Source: Pseudomonas sp. H9
GTDB taxonomy: Bacteria; Pseudomonadota; Gammaproteobacteria; Pseudomonadales; Pseudomonadaceae
Assembly: GCF_004353925.1 (NCBI RefSeq)
Contig: NZ_SMOK01000003.1
Span: 1 to 64,000 of the forward strand
Length of the DNA stretch: 64,000 bases
Direction of reading: 5' to 3'
This document shows, one piece after another, positions 7,035 through 14,593 of the stretch; position 1 is the stretch's first letter, and the number at the start of each line of letters is the position of its first letter. The notes beneath the pieces are model-generated. The model searched no databases. It had not been told where the DNA came from and saw only the letters and a list, made by a program, of their open reading frames with translations. The position numbers and the translations under genes were made by a program.

Positions 7035-7358
7035 ATGCAGACACTGAAAGCCACAGCTAAAGCGCTTAGAGAATACCTTGAGGCTCTTGAAGATAAAAAC
7101 CCCGATGCCAAGGCCATGCTCAATATCCTTCGCGATCTCCTATTGAAAGCTGAAGGAGATGAAATTCAAACACCTATGGAGCCAAAAGGCATACCTGGTT
7201 ATCGTTACCTACCGGAAACCAACTTACAGGATGATCGTGAGTTGAGTGAACTATTTGCCAGTTTTTACATGGCACTGATTGACGGGCAGGAGTGGAGTTT
7301 TTTTAAAAAATTCCAAGCCAAATACAAAAAATGCGAAACCCCGAATTTTGATAAATAG
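7035..7358 (+). CDS. Putative cytosolic immunity-type protein, family A copy 2
   Basis: The 107-residue charged protein is a paralogue of 6197-6514 (shared PMEPKGIPG, RELSELFASFYMALIDG and a final basic helix, here SFFKKFQAKYKK). The composition is AT-rich. The stop at 7356-7358 is one base before the ATG of the next gene, so the two are probably co-translated. The function is unknown; the island context suggests immunity. Confidence 0.55.
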   Translation: MQTLKATAKALREYLEALEDKNPDAKAMLNILRDLLLKAEGDEIQTPMEPKGIPGYRYLPETNLQDDRELSELFASFYMALIDGQEWSFFKKFQAKYKKCETPNFDK

Positions 7359-7359
7359 C

Positions 7360-7926
7360 ATGACCTTCAGCGACACCTTTACCAGCCTCGAATTCCGCTT
7401 CTCCCTGGGCAACGAGACAAGCACCAACCGCCGTTATCTTTCCATCCCCGTCAGCAACGGCCTGGTCGATTACGAGGAGCACTATGCCATCGAGGATGCA
7501 CATTTCGATGCCTGGATGCTTGAGCCTTCAGCGGCGCTGCCAATGGTCATCCGCTGCCGCCGCCGGCAGATGGATCATGCGTTGATGATTGCGCCGGGTG
7601 CCAACCGAGGGGCTTCGGGTGAGCGCGGTTTCAGCGTGGCGGAAATCGCGACGATCATGGAGCGAATTGCCGCATTGCTGCGTGATGGACATTGCCCCAG
7701 TTGGGCCGATGGCATCGAGGCGCAACGCGCACGGTTGTCGCACAGCAGTGATGAGGTACGCCGGAATATCTTGGGGATGTATGGCGGCATGGGTTCGATC
7801 TGCGACCTGGTTCTGTACAGCGACGGCGTGCTGTTGCGACAAGCCACCGATGAGCTTCACGAGCTGCTGGGCTGGCTGCATGAGTGGGGCTCAAGCCGCT
7901 GTAGGAGCGGGCTTGCCCCGCGATAG
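7360..7926 (+). CDS. Two-domain immunity-type protein with C-terminal family B domain
   Basis: The protein has 188 residues. The first ~95 form an unrecognised beta-rich domain (MTFSDTFTSLEFRFSLGNET, then MVIRCRRRQMDHALMIAPG). Residues ~95-178 repeat the family B pattern also seen in the broken gene at 6661: IMERIAALLRDGHCPSWADG, a helical linker, then ILGMYGGMGSICDLVLYSDG and a final helix LHELLGWLHEW. The last ten residues, SRCRSGLAPR, and the TAG stop are encoded by a REP element, so the native end was probably just before it. GC content is back to the chromosomal norm here, unlike the two genes before it. Confidence 0.55.
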   Translation: MTFSDTFTSLEFRFSLGNETSTNRRYLSIPVSNGLVDYEEHYAIEDAHFDAWMLEPSAALPMVIRCRRRQMDHALMIAPGANRGASGERGFSVAEIATIMERIAALLRDGHCPSWADGIEAQRARLSHSSDEVRRNILGMYGGMGSICDLVLYSDGVLLRQATDELHELLGWLHEWGSSRCRSGLAPR

Positions 7927-7974
7927 CGGTTTGTCTGATGCAGCGCAATCGCGGGGCAAGCCCGCCCCTACAGC
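7899..7974. repeat. REP pair (inverted)
   Basis: CTGTAGGAGCGGGCTTGCCC at the left faces its reverse complement at the right, with a ~20-base spacer. The left REP overlaps the last codons of 7360-7926. Confidence 0.9.
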
Positions 7975-8364
7975 GCGACGTATTTCGTCGCATTGCCATC
8001 ACTGATTTGCCATTTGTCAATCCCCATTCCTAGCCTGCCACAGGACTAAAAATGAGACCCGCGTCACCTTTTGAAAAATAATTTCACAGCGTTTCTATCG
8101 GTCAATTTTCCCGCCCAAGCCCCCTGCCTTACGGGGCCTTCCTCTGATTTTTCGCGCCCTCAGCGACCATGCGATATCAATGCGACACCATTGCGTCGCT
8201 TCACAAAACAGGGAAAAAATCGCCGCCCTCGCCGGAACTAATTCCAGGGCGAGCTGCCCTACTCGGCATTGCTGGCAACACGATACTTATGTGCCAGTAC
8301 CGTGCCTAAGGCTAACGCTGGCGGCGTTTCAGGACGAACACCACGCTTCATGGATGATGTACCG
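7975..8364 (+). other. Leader region of the T6SS operon, no gene
   Basis: No convincing gene is present. The region holds a weak GCCCC/GGGGC hairpin (8119-8137) before a T-rich stretch, and a nested hairpin at about 8224-8250 in which GGAACTAATTCC sits inside GCCCT/AGGGC. Several GGA triplets occur near or in predicted loops and before the start codon (8234, 8331, 8351). I looked for a sigma-54 GG-N10-GC element with the right flanks and found none. Confidence 0.4.
8071..8099 (+). promoter_or_regulatory. Weak sigma-70-like promoter candidate for the T6SS operon
   Basis: TTGAAA (8071-8076) and TCTATC (8094-8099) are 17 bases apart in the AT-richest part of the leader. The -10 match is only three of six, so this is a suggestion. 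Confidence 0.25.
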
Positions 8365-9114
8365 ATGACACAGACGTTTGATGTCGAAGCACTGATCAGG
8401 CTGCGCGGCCAGACGCGAGCTATTTCCGATGCGCTCAAGGCGCAGGCGTCGGATTACCTCGCCACCGTGGCCCCACTGATCCGTCCGCAAACGCTGTTCG
8501 GCGAATACCTGCAGGGCGCGCAACGCAGCAGCGGGCGCGAAACCCAAGGCCATTTTCAGTCGCTCATCGAACTCTACGAACGCATCGGCTCAGCCGCACC
8601 GTTCCAACTGGTGAACGAGTTGGACGTGCCGCTCAACCTGATCAACACCACCCCCGAACTGTTCCCGCTGGAATACGACAAAGTGTTGGCCCAGAGCGCT
8701 CAGGTCATCCGCATCACCAGCCCGGTGCGTTGGGTGGTCGGCTTCCAGGGCTTCGAGCTGGCGCGCTTTCGCGCCGTCATCAACGACCCCAATCGCAGCA
8801 GCGCCGAGCTGTATCGCTTCGTGGTGCACTACCTGGTGCTGTTCTACTGCCTGAGCAAGTCGCCTGGTCTTGGCCGTCTGTTCGAAGGCCTGCGCTACGG
8901 CCTGAGCTTCGAGCGCCTCAAGGGCCTGGGCGACTTGCCTTTCTGCATCATCAGCGCACCGGTGCGTTCGGACCTGCCCGACGACTCGGTCATCCGCAGC
9001 AGCACGCAAATTGCCGGCAACACCAGCTTCGAAGAGCTGGTAGGCCGCGACAACATTCTGGAAATGAACGACGACATCCGTCAGCGCCTGCTGCTGACGA
9101 TCGAAGGACTGTAA
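8365..9114 (+). CDS. T6SS accessory protein upstream of tssB, unknown function
   Basis: The 249-residue soluble protein has no recognised domain. Visible features are an N-terminal helical region (RLRGQTRAISDALKAQ), a central segment VIRITSPVRWVVGFQGFELA and a helical LYRFVVHYLVLFYCLSKSPG. It heads the tssBC genes in the same direction, 65 bases before tssB, and such a gene is, as far as I recall, conserved at this place in P. putida-type T6SS loci. The ATG at 8365 has GGATG about ten bases upstream; the in-frame ATG at 8350 has only a distant AGGA. A link to sheath assembly is a guess from position. Confidence 0.7.
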   Translation: MTQTFDVEALIRLRGQTRAISDALKAQASDYLATVAPLIRPQTLFGEYLQGAQRSSGRETQGHFQSLIELYERIGSAAPFQLVNELDVPLNLINTTPELFPLEYDKVLAQSAQVIRITSPVRWVVGFQGFELARFRAVINDPNRSSAELYRFVVHYLVLFYCLSKSPGLGRLFEGLRYGLSFERLKGLGDLPFCIISAPVRSDLPDDSVIRSSTQIAGNTSFEELVGRDNILEMNDDIRQRLLLTIEGL

Positions 9115-9179
9115 CGCGCAGGGCCCTTCACTGGGCCGCGCAATGATTTCGTAGCGAATCGCTCGCACTGGAGAACACG

Positions 9180-9713
9180 ATGGCGAAGAAGGAAAGCACC
9201 CAGCACAAACTCGACCGCGTTCGCGCGCCGCGGGTCCATATCACTTACGACGTGGACATCGGCGATGCCATCGAGAAAAAAGAGCTGCCCTTCGTTGTTG
9301 GCGTGCTGGGCGACTTCTCCGGCAACCCGCTGGAGCCGCTGCCCAAGCTCAAAGACCGCAAGTTCGTGTTCATCGACCGCGACAATTTCAACGGCGTACT
9401 CAAGGGCATCAAGCCGCGCCTGACCTACCGCGTCGACAACACCCTGGCCAAGAACGGCACACAGTTGGGCGTCGAGCTGAACTTCAACAGCATGGAAGAC
9501 TTCGAGCCGCAGAACGTGGTCAAGCAGGTCGAGCCGCTGCGCAAGCTGCTGGAGGTGCGCAACAAGCTGGCCGACCTACGCAACAAGATGGGCGGCAACG
9601 ACAAACTCGAAGAGCTGCTGATGGACGTGCTGCAGAACACCGAGAAGTTGAAAACCCTGGGCAAGGAATTCGGTCGCGAGGCCGCCGTCCCCGCCACCGG
9701 CGGCAACGAGTAA
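9180..9713 (+). CDS. tssB: TssB, T6SS contractile sheath small subunit
   Basis: The 177-residue protein has the TssB/VipA hallmarks: RAPRVHITYDVDIGDAIEKK near the N-terminus, ELPFVVGVLGDFSG, and a C-terminal helix RKLLEVRNKLADLRNKMGG that interlocks with TssC. TssB and TssC form the sheath whose contraction drives the Hcp tube. GGAG lies eight bases ahead of the ATG, and tssC follows after 14 bases. Confidence 0.97.
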   Translation: MAKKESTQHKLDRVRAPRVHITYDVDIGDAIEKKELPFVVGVLGDFSGNPLEPLPKLKDRKFVFIDRDNFNGVLKGIKPRLTYRVDNTLAKNGTQLGVELNFNSMEDFEPQNVVKQVEPLRKLLEVRNKLADLRNKMGGNDKLEELLMDVLQNTEKLKTLGKEFGREAAVPATGGNE

Positions 9714-9727
9714 GCAGGAGCCAGACG

Positions 9728-11230
9728 ATGACCGACAAACAAACACTGCCTCAACAGGCCGCCGAGCTGGTCGAAGTGGAAAACTTCGCGCCGCAGTCCT
9801 CGCTGCTCGACAGCATCATCTCGCAAAGCCGGGTGGCCCGCTCCGACACCGAGCGCAGCCGCACCCGTGACCTGATCGGCGAGCTGGTCAACCAGGTGCT
9901 CGAAGGCGAAATGACCCCGAGCAAAGACCTGATCGCCGTGCTCGACGCACGCATCGCTGAGATCGATTCGATGCTCTCCGAGCAGATGAACGAGATCATG
10001 CACGCCCGTGAATTCCAGCAACTGGAAGCGTCCTGGCGCGGCCTGAAGTACCAGGTCGACCAGACTGAGACCAGCACTACGCTGAAGATCCACCTACTCA
10101 ACGCGTCGAAGAAAGACCTGGTGCGCGACCTCAAGGCCGCCAGCGAATTCGACCAGAGTGCGCTGTTCAAGAAAGTCTACGAAGAAGAATACGGCACCTT
10201 CGGTGGCGCGCCGTTCGGCATGCTGATCGGTGACTACGAGTTCAACCGCAATCCCGAAGACATGTACCTGCTCGAAGAGATCTCGCACGTGGCCGCTGCG
10301 GCCCATGCACCGTTCATTTCGGCCGCCTCGCCCGAGCTGTTCGGCTGGGATTCGTTTACCGATATGTCCGGCCCACGCGACCTGGCGAAAATCTTCGACA
10401 CCGTCGAGTACGCAAAGTGGAAGTCGTTCCGCGCCTCGGAAGACTCGCGCTATGTCGGCCTGACCCTGCCGCACGTGCTCGGCCGCCTGCCCTATGGGCC
10501 AGATACCACGCCGGTGGAAGAATTCAACTTCGTCGAAAGCGTCGACGGCCGCGACCACAACAAGTACCTGTGGATGAACGCCGCCTACGCCCTGGGCACC
10601 CGCGTCACCGACGCCTTCTCGCGTTACGGCTGGTGCGTGGCGATCCGTGGCGTGGAAGGCGGTGGCCTGGTCGAAGGCCTGCCGACCCACACCTTCAAGA
10701 CCGACGACGGCGAAATCGCGCTCAAGTGCCCGACCGAAATCGCCATCACCGACCGCCGTGAAAAAGAACTGTCAGACCTGGGCTTTATCCCACTGGTGCA
10801 TTGCAAGGGCACCGACTACGCGGCGTTCTTCGGCACCCAGTCGGCGCAGAAACAGAAGCAGTACAACACCGACATCGCTAACGCCAACGCACGCCTGTCG
10901 GCGCAGCTGCAGTACATCTTTGCCACCTCGCGCATCGCTCACTACATGAAGGCGATCATGCGCGACAAGATCGGCAGCTTTGCCTCGCGCATGGATGTCG
11001 AGCGCTTCCTCAACCAATGGCTGGCCAGCTACGTGCTGCTCGACGACACCGCCAGCCAGGAGGCCAAAGCCAAGTTCCCGCTGCGTGAAGCGCGCGCCGA
11101 GGTGTTCGAGGTACCAGGCAAGCCCGGCGTGTACAAAGCCGTGACCTACCTGCGCCCGCACTACCAGCTCGACGAGCTGACTGCGTCGCTGCGCCTGGTT
11201 GCCGAGTTGCCGCAAGGCGCTCGCGGCTGA
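9728..11230 (+). CDS. tssC: TssC, T6SS contractile sheath large subunit
   Basis: The 500-residue protein has normal length for TssC/VipB. Typical blocks are FQQLEASWRGLKYQVDQTET, PFGMLIGDYEF, the central SRYVGLTLPHVLGRLPYG and the C-terminal handshake region ending YLRPHYQLDELTASLRLVAE. It pairs with TssB in the sheath, and ClpV recycles it. A clear AGGAG precedes the ATG. Confidence 0.98.
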   Translation: MTDKQTLPQQAAELVEVENFAPQSSLLDSIISQSRVARSDTERSRTRDLIGELVNQVLEGEMTPSKDLIAVLDARIAEIDSMLSEQMNEIMHAREFQQLEASWRGLKYQVDQTETSTTLKIHLLNASKKDLVRDLKAASEFDQSALFKKVYEEEYGTFGGAPFGMLIGDYEFNRNPEDMYLLEEISHVAAAAHAPFISAASPELFGWDSFTDMSGPRDLAKIFDTVEYAKWKSFRASEDSRYVGLTLPHVLGRLPYGPDTTPVEEFNFVESVDGRDHNKYLWMNAAYALGTRVTDAFSRYGWCVAIRGVEGGGLVEGLPTHTFKTDDGEIALKCPTEIAITDRREKELSDLGFIPLVHCKGTDYAAFFGTQSAQKQKQYNTDIANANARLSAQLQYIFATSRIAHYMKAIMRDKIGSFASRMDVERFLNQWLASYVLLDDTASQEAKAKFPLREARAEVFEVPGKPGVYKAVTYLRPHYQLDELTASLRLVAELPQGARG

Positions 11231-11256
11231 TCAGACGCTGTGTACAGGGATGACAC

Positions 11257-11739
11257 ATGACTAACCAGGCCCGCCTGCTGCCCTCGCTGCTCGACCGACT
11301 GCTGGACGACCGTCCGTACCAGTTGGCAGAGCCGGCCATACAGCGCACCTGTTCGCTGGCCGACTACAAGGCGAGCATCGTCCGCGACCTGGAAGTGCTG
11401 GTGAACACCCGCCAGTCGCTGATCGCCGAGGAACTTGAAGGGTTCAGCCAGCTGGGCGGTTCCATCCTTGAATACGGCATGCCTGACTTCATCAGCCGCA
11501 GCGTACTCGACCCGCAAGATCGCCGGCTCATCCAGCAACAGCTGGAGCGGGCGATCAGCACTGGCGACCGGCGATTTCGCCGGGTTCGCGTACAGCTGTT
11601 GGCCCAGCAAAACGGCCACCGCATGTTGACCTTCCGTGTGGACGCGGTGCTGCGTCTGCAAGACATCAGCCGCCAGGTGTCATTCGACGCCGTGCTGCAG
11701 GTCAACACCCAGCAATACAAAGTGCAGAACCTCAACTGA
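11257..11739 (+). CDS. tssE: TssE, T6SS baseplate wedge (gp25-like)
   Basis: The 160-residue protein carries the gp25 pattern: SIVRDLEVLVNTRQSL, FSQLGGSILEYGMPDF and the basic RRFRRVRVQLL strand, then FDAVLQVNTQQYKVQNLN. TssE is part of the baseplate wedge that starts sheath polymerisation. Its TGA stop shares a base with the tssF ATG at 11739, showing translational coupling. Confidence 0.96.
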   Translation: MTNQARLLPSLLDRLLDDRPYQLAEPAIQRTCSLADYKASIVRDLEVLVNTRQSLIAEELEGFSQLGGSILEYGMPDFISRSVLDPQDRRLIQQQLERAISTGDRRFRRVRVQLLAQQNGHRMLTFRVDAVLRLQDISRQVSFDAVLQVNTQQYKVQNLN

Positions 11740-13559
11740 TGCTCGACGAACTGCTGCCCTACTACGAAAAGGAACTGTCGCACCTGCGCTTCCTCGGCCA
11801 GGAGTTTGCCGCGCAGTACCCGAAGATCGCTTCGCGGCTGCTGATCGAGGGCGACAACTGCGAAGACCCACACACCGAGCGTCTGATCGAGGCGTTCTCG
11901 TTCCTGTCGGCGCGGGTGCACAAAAAACTCGATGACGAGTTCCCGGAAATCGTCGAAGCGTTCCTTGAGGTGCTGTACCCGCACTACCTACGCCCTACCC
12001 CGTCAATGTCGATCGCTGAGCTGAGCCTAGGTAAGCACGAGAAGGTCACCGAGGCCTACCACGTGGCCCGTCATACCGAAATGCACGCCAACGCGGTCGA
12101 AGGCGTCGTGTGTAAATTCCGCACCTGCTACCCGGTACAGTTGTGGCCGATTGCCGTGCAACAGGCATCGTTCACCGAAATGGAGCGCTCGGCTTTCAAC
12201 GGCCATAGCGCCGACCTGGTAGCACGCCTGCGGATTCGCCTGGAAGCCACCGGTGACGCCCTGTTCGGCCAGATGCAAATCGATCAACTGCGCTTCTTCC
12301 TCGACGGCGAAGCGACCCTGATGCTGCAACTGTACGAGCTCCTGTTCAACAACCTGGCCAAGGCCACCCTGAGCTTCCAGGACCAAGGCCGCCAGCGTGA
12401 AGTTGCGCTGCCGCGCGATGCCTTGAAGACCGTCGGTTATGCCCGCGACGAAGGCCTGGTTGACTATTCCGAGCGCTCGTTCCTGGGCTATCGCCTGCTG
12501 CACGAGTACTTCATCTTCCCCGACAAATTCATGTTCTTCGACCTCACAGGTTTTGCCCGCATCCTGCAAGGCAAGGCCGTTGAGCAGGTCGAGGTCAACT
12601 TCTACTTCAACGACTACGACCTCAGCGAGCGCCTGGCGCGGTTGACCCAAAATATCGGGCGCAACAATTTCAAGCTCAACTGCACACCGATCATCAACCT
12701 GTTCCGCCAGCAGGCCGAGCCGATCAAGCTCACTCACACCCAGCACGAATACCCGGTGACCCCGGATATCCGCCTGCACAACGCTGCCGAAGTGGTATCG
12801 ATTGACCGCGTGCGGCGCGTACGCAAGCTCGGCGGCATCGACCAGGTCGGCACCTGCCAACCGTTCTTCGAGCCGCGCGGCGAGCACGACCCGCACAGCA
12901 GCTTCTGGATCGCCCGCCGACGCAACCAGGGCGATGCCACCGCCATGAGTATCCGCGTGGTCGACCGCGACCTGGAACTGATCGACGGCAACAGCGACAC
13001 CCTGAGCATCAACCTCACCTGCAGTAACCGCGATGTGCCTCTGATGCTGCCATTCGGTGGCGAGCGCGGCGACTTCAACATCCCGGCCAATTCGGTGATC
13101 AAGGATATCCGCTGCCTGCGCAAGCCCACCGCTACAGTGCGTGTGCCACTGGGCAAGGGCTTGATCTGGCGGCTGATCGCCCACCTGTCGCTCAACCACC
13201 TGTCGTTGGTGAGCCAGGGCCGAGAAGTGCTGCTCGAACTGTTGTCGCTGTACAACTACCGCAATGCCTCCGCCACGCGCAAACAAATCAACGGCATTAC
13301 GGCCATCAGCAGTGAACCGGTGGTCGCCCGTATCGGCCATCCACGACCGAGCTTCGTGCGTGGAGTGGGCATCACCCTGACTGTCGACGAAAACCAGTTC
13401 ACCGGCAGCGGTGTGTTCCTGTTCGGCATGGTGCTGGATCACTTCTTTGGCCACTACTGCTCGATGAACAGCTTCACCCAACTGACCTTGCGCACCCAAC
13501 AACGAGAAAAGAGAGTCGTCCAATGGCCAGCACGTACTGGCGATCAGCCCCTGGTCTGA
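11739..13559 (+). CDS. tssF: TssF, T6SS baseplate component
   Basis: The 606-residue protein starts with the family motif LDELLPYYEKELSHLRFLGQ, followed by FAAQYPKIASRL and the RLIEAFSFLSARVHKKLDDE block, all diagnostic of TssF/VasA. TssF forms the wedge core with TssG and TssK. It overlaps tssE by one base and tssG by 37 bases. Confidence 0.97.
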   Translation: MLDELLPYYEKELSHLRFLGQEFAAQYPKIASRLLIEGDNCEDPHTERLIEAFSFLSARVHKKLDDEFPEIVEAFLEVLYPHYLRPTPSMSIAELSLGKHEKVTEAYHVARHTEMHANAVEGVVCKFRTCYPVQLWPIAVQQASFTEMERSAFNGHSADLVARLRIRLEATGDALFGQMQIDQLRFFLDGEATLMLQLYELLFNNLAKATLSFQDQGRQREVALPRDALKTVGYARDEGLVDYSERSFLGYRLLHEYFIFPDKFMFFDLTGFARILQGKAVEQVEVNFYFNDYDLSERLARLTQNIGRNNFKLNCTPIINLFRQQAEPIKLTHTQHEYPVTPDIRLHNAAEVVSIDRVRRVRKLGGIDQVGTCQPFFEPRGEHDPHSSFWIARRRNQGDATAMSIRVVDRDLELIDGNSDTLSINLTCSNRDVPLMLPFGGERGDFNIPANSVIKDIRCLRKPTATVRVPLGKGLIWRLIAHLSLNHLSLVSQGREVLLELLSLYNYRNASATRKQINGITAISSEPVVARIGHPRPSFVRGVGITLTVDENQFTGSGVFLFGMVLDHFFGHYCSMNSFTQLTLRTQQREKRVVQWPARTGDQPLV

Positions 13560-14593
13560 TCGATCAGGCCCGAGCCGAGCCGCACCGATTCGAATTCTTT
13601 CAATTGGTGCGCCTGCTCCGCCTGCACTACAGCCGCACCGGGCGCATGGATCTGGCGACCCGGCCGCACGAAGACCCACTGCGCTTTCGTACCCAGCTAT
13701 CGTTGGCGTTCCCGGCCAGCGAGGTCAGCGACCTGCATTTCGAGCGTGAAGGCAAAGTATCACCAGCCGGGCTGCCCTTGTCGCAAGTGCAGGTCACCTT
13801 CATGGGCCTGGTCGGCCCCTCGGGCGTGCTGCCACGGCCATACACCGAGCTGTTGCTCGAACGCCACGTGCAGTACCGCGATGATGCCGCCCATGCATTC
13901 CTCGACATCTTTTCGCACCGCATGACCACGCTGTTCTACGAGGCCTGGCAGAAGTACAAATTCCATATCGAACACGAGCGTAACGGTACCTCGGCGTTCG
14001 ATGCCTACCTGCTCAACCTGGTGGGCCTGGGCCCGCGTGCGCAAAGGCTCAAGTTCGAACAGCAACCGCCGGTGCTGCGCCGCGAGTTGTTCAGCTACTT
14101 TGCCGGGCTGCTCAGCCAGAAACCGCGCAACGCGCTCAACCTCGAACGCATGCTTGGCTTCTACTTCTCGTTGCCAATCAAGGTCAAGCAGTTCGCTGGG
14201 CGCTGGCTCAAGCTGCAAGCTGAGCAATGCACCCAGCTGGGGCGCAGAAACGCCCAGCTTGGCCACAGCGCCGTGGCCGGCAACCGAGTGTGGGACTACC
14301 AGTCGTGCATTCGCATCGAGCTGGGCCCGCTGACGCTGGCCGATTACCAGCGCTTCCAGCCGGGCACCGAAGACTACCGCAAGCTGGTTGAGCTGGTGCG
14401 CTTCTATATAGGCGCCGAGCTGGACTTCGAAATCGCTCCGCGCCTCAAGCGCGAAGCGGTGCCTCGCGCCCAACTGGGCCGCAGTGGCAACGTCGCCCTG
14501 GGCTGGCTGGGCTGGCTCAAACGCCCTGAGCGTGACGCAGAACCTTCGCGTTGCGCCGTCTTCCACATTCCTTACGATGGGGTCGCCTTGTGA
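13523..14593 (+). CDS. tssG: TssG, T6SS baseplate component
   Basis: The 356-residue protein opens with AEPHRFEFFQLVRLLRLHY and has PLGLPLSQ-type residues before VTFMGLVGPSGVLPRPYTEL, the best-conserved TssG block. The C-terminal part contains CIRIELGPLTLADYQRFQPG. It starts inside the tssF 3' end and overlaps the tssH GTG by four bases, so the three baseplate/ATPase genes are translationally coupled. Confidence 0.96.
   Translation: MASTYWRSAPGLIDQARAEPHRFEFFQLVRLLRLHYSRTGRMDLATRPHEDPLRFRTQLSLAFPASEVSDLHFEREGKVSPAGLPLSQVQVTFMGLVGPSGVLPRPYTELLLERHVQYRDDAAHAFLDIFSHRMTTLFYEAWQKYKFHIEHERNGTSAFDAYLLNLVGLGPRAQRLKFEQQPPVLRRELFSYFAGLLSQKPRNALNLERMLGFYFSLPIKVKQFAGRWLKLQAEQCTQLGRRNAQLGHSAVAGNRVWDYQSCIRIELGPLTLADYQRFQPGTEDYRKLVELVRFYIGAELDFEIAPRLKREAVPRAQLGRSGNVALGWLGWLKRPERDAEPSRCAVFHIPYDGVAL

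Noticed and set aside
7927..8364. Sigma-54 promoter for the T6SS operon
   Set aside because: Candidate GG and GC pairs were not ten bases apart with the usual flanks.
12027..13679. 550-codon open frame on the minus strand
   Set aside because: It is antisense to tssF and tssG, whose motifs are unmistakable; long antisense frames are common in GC-rich DNA.
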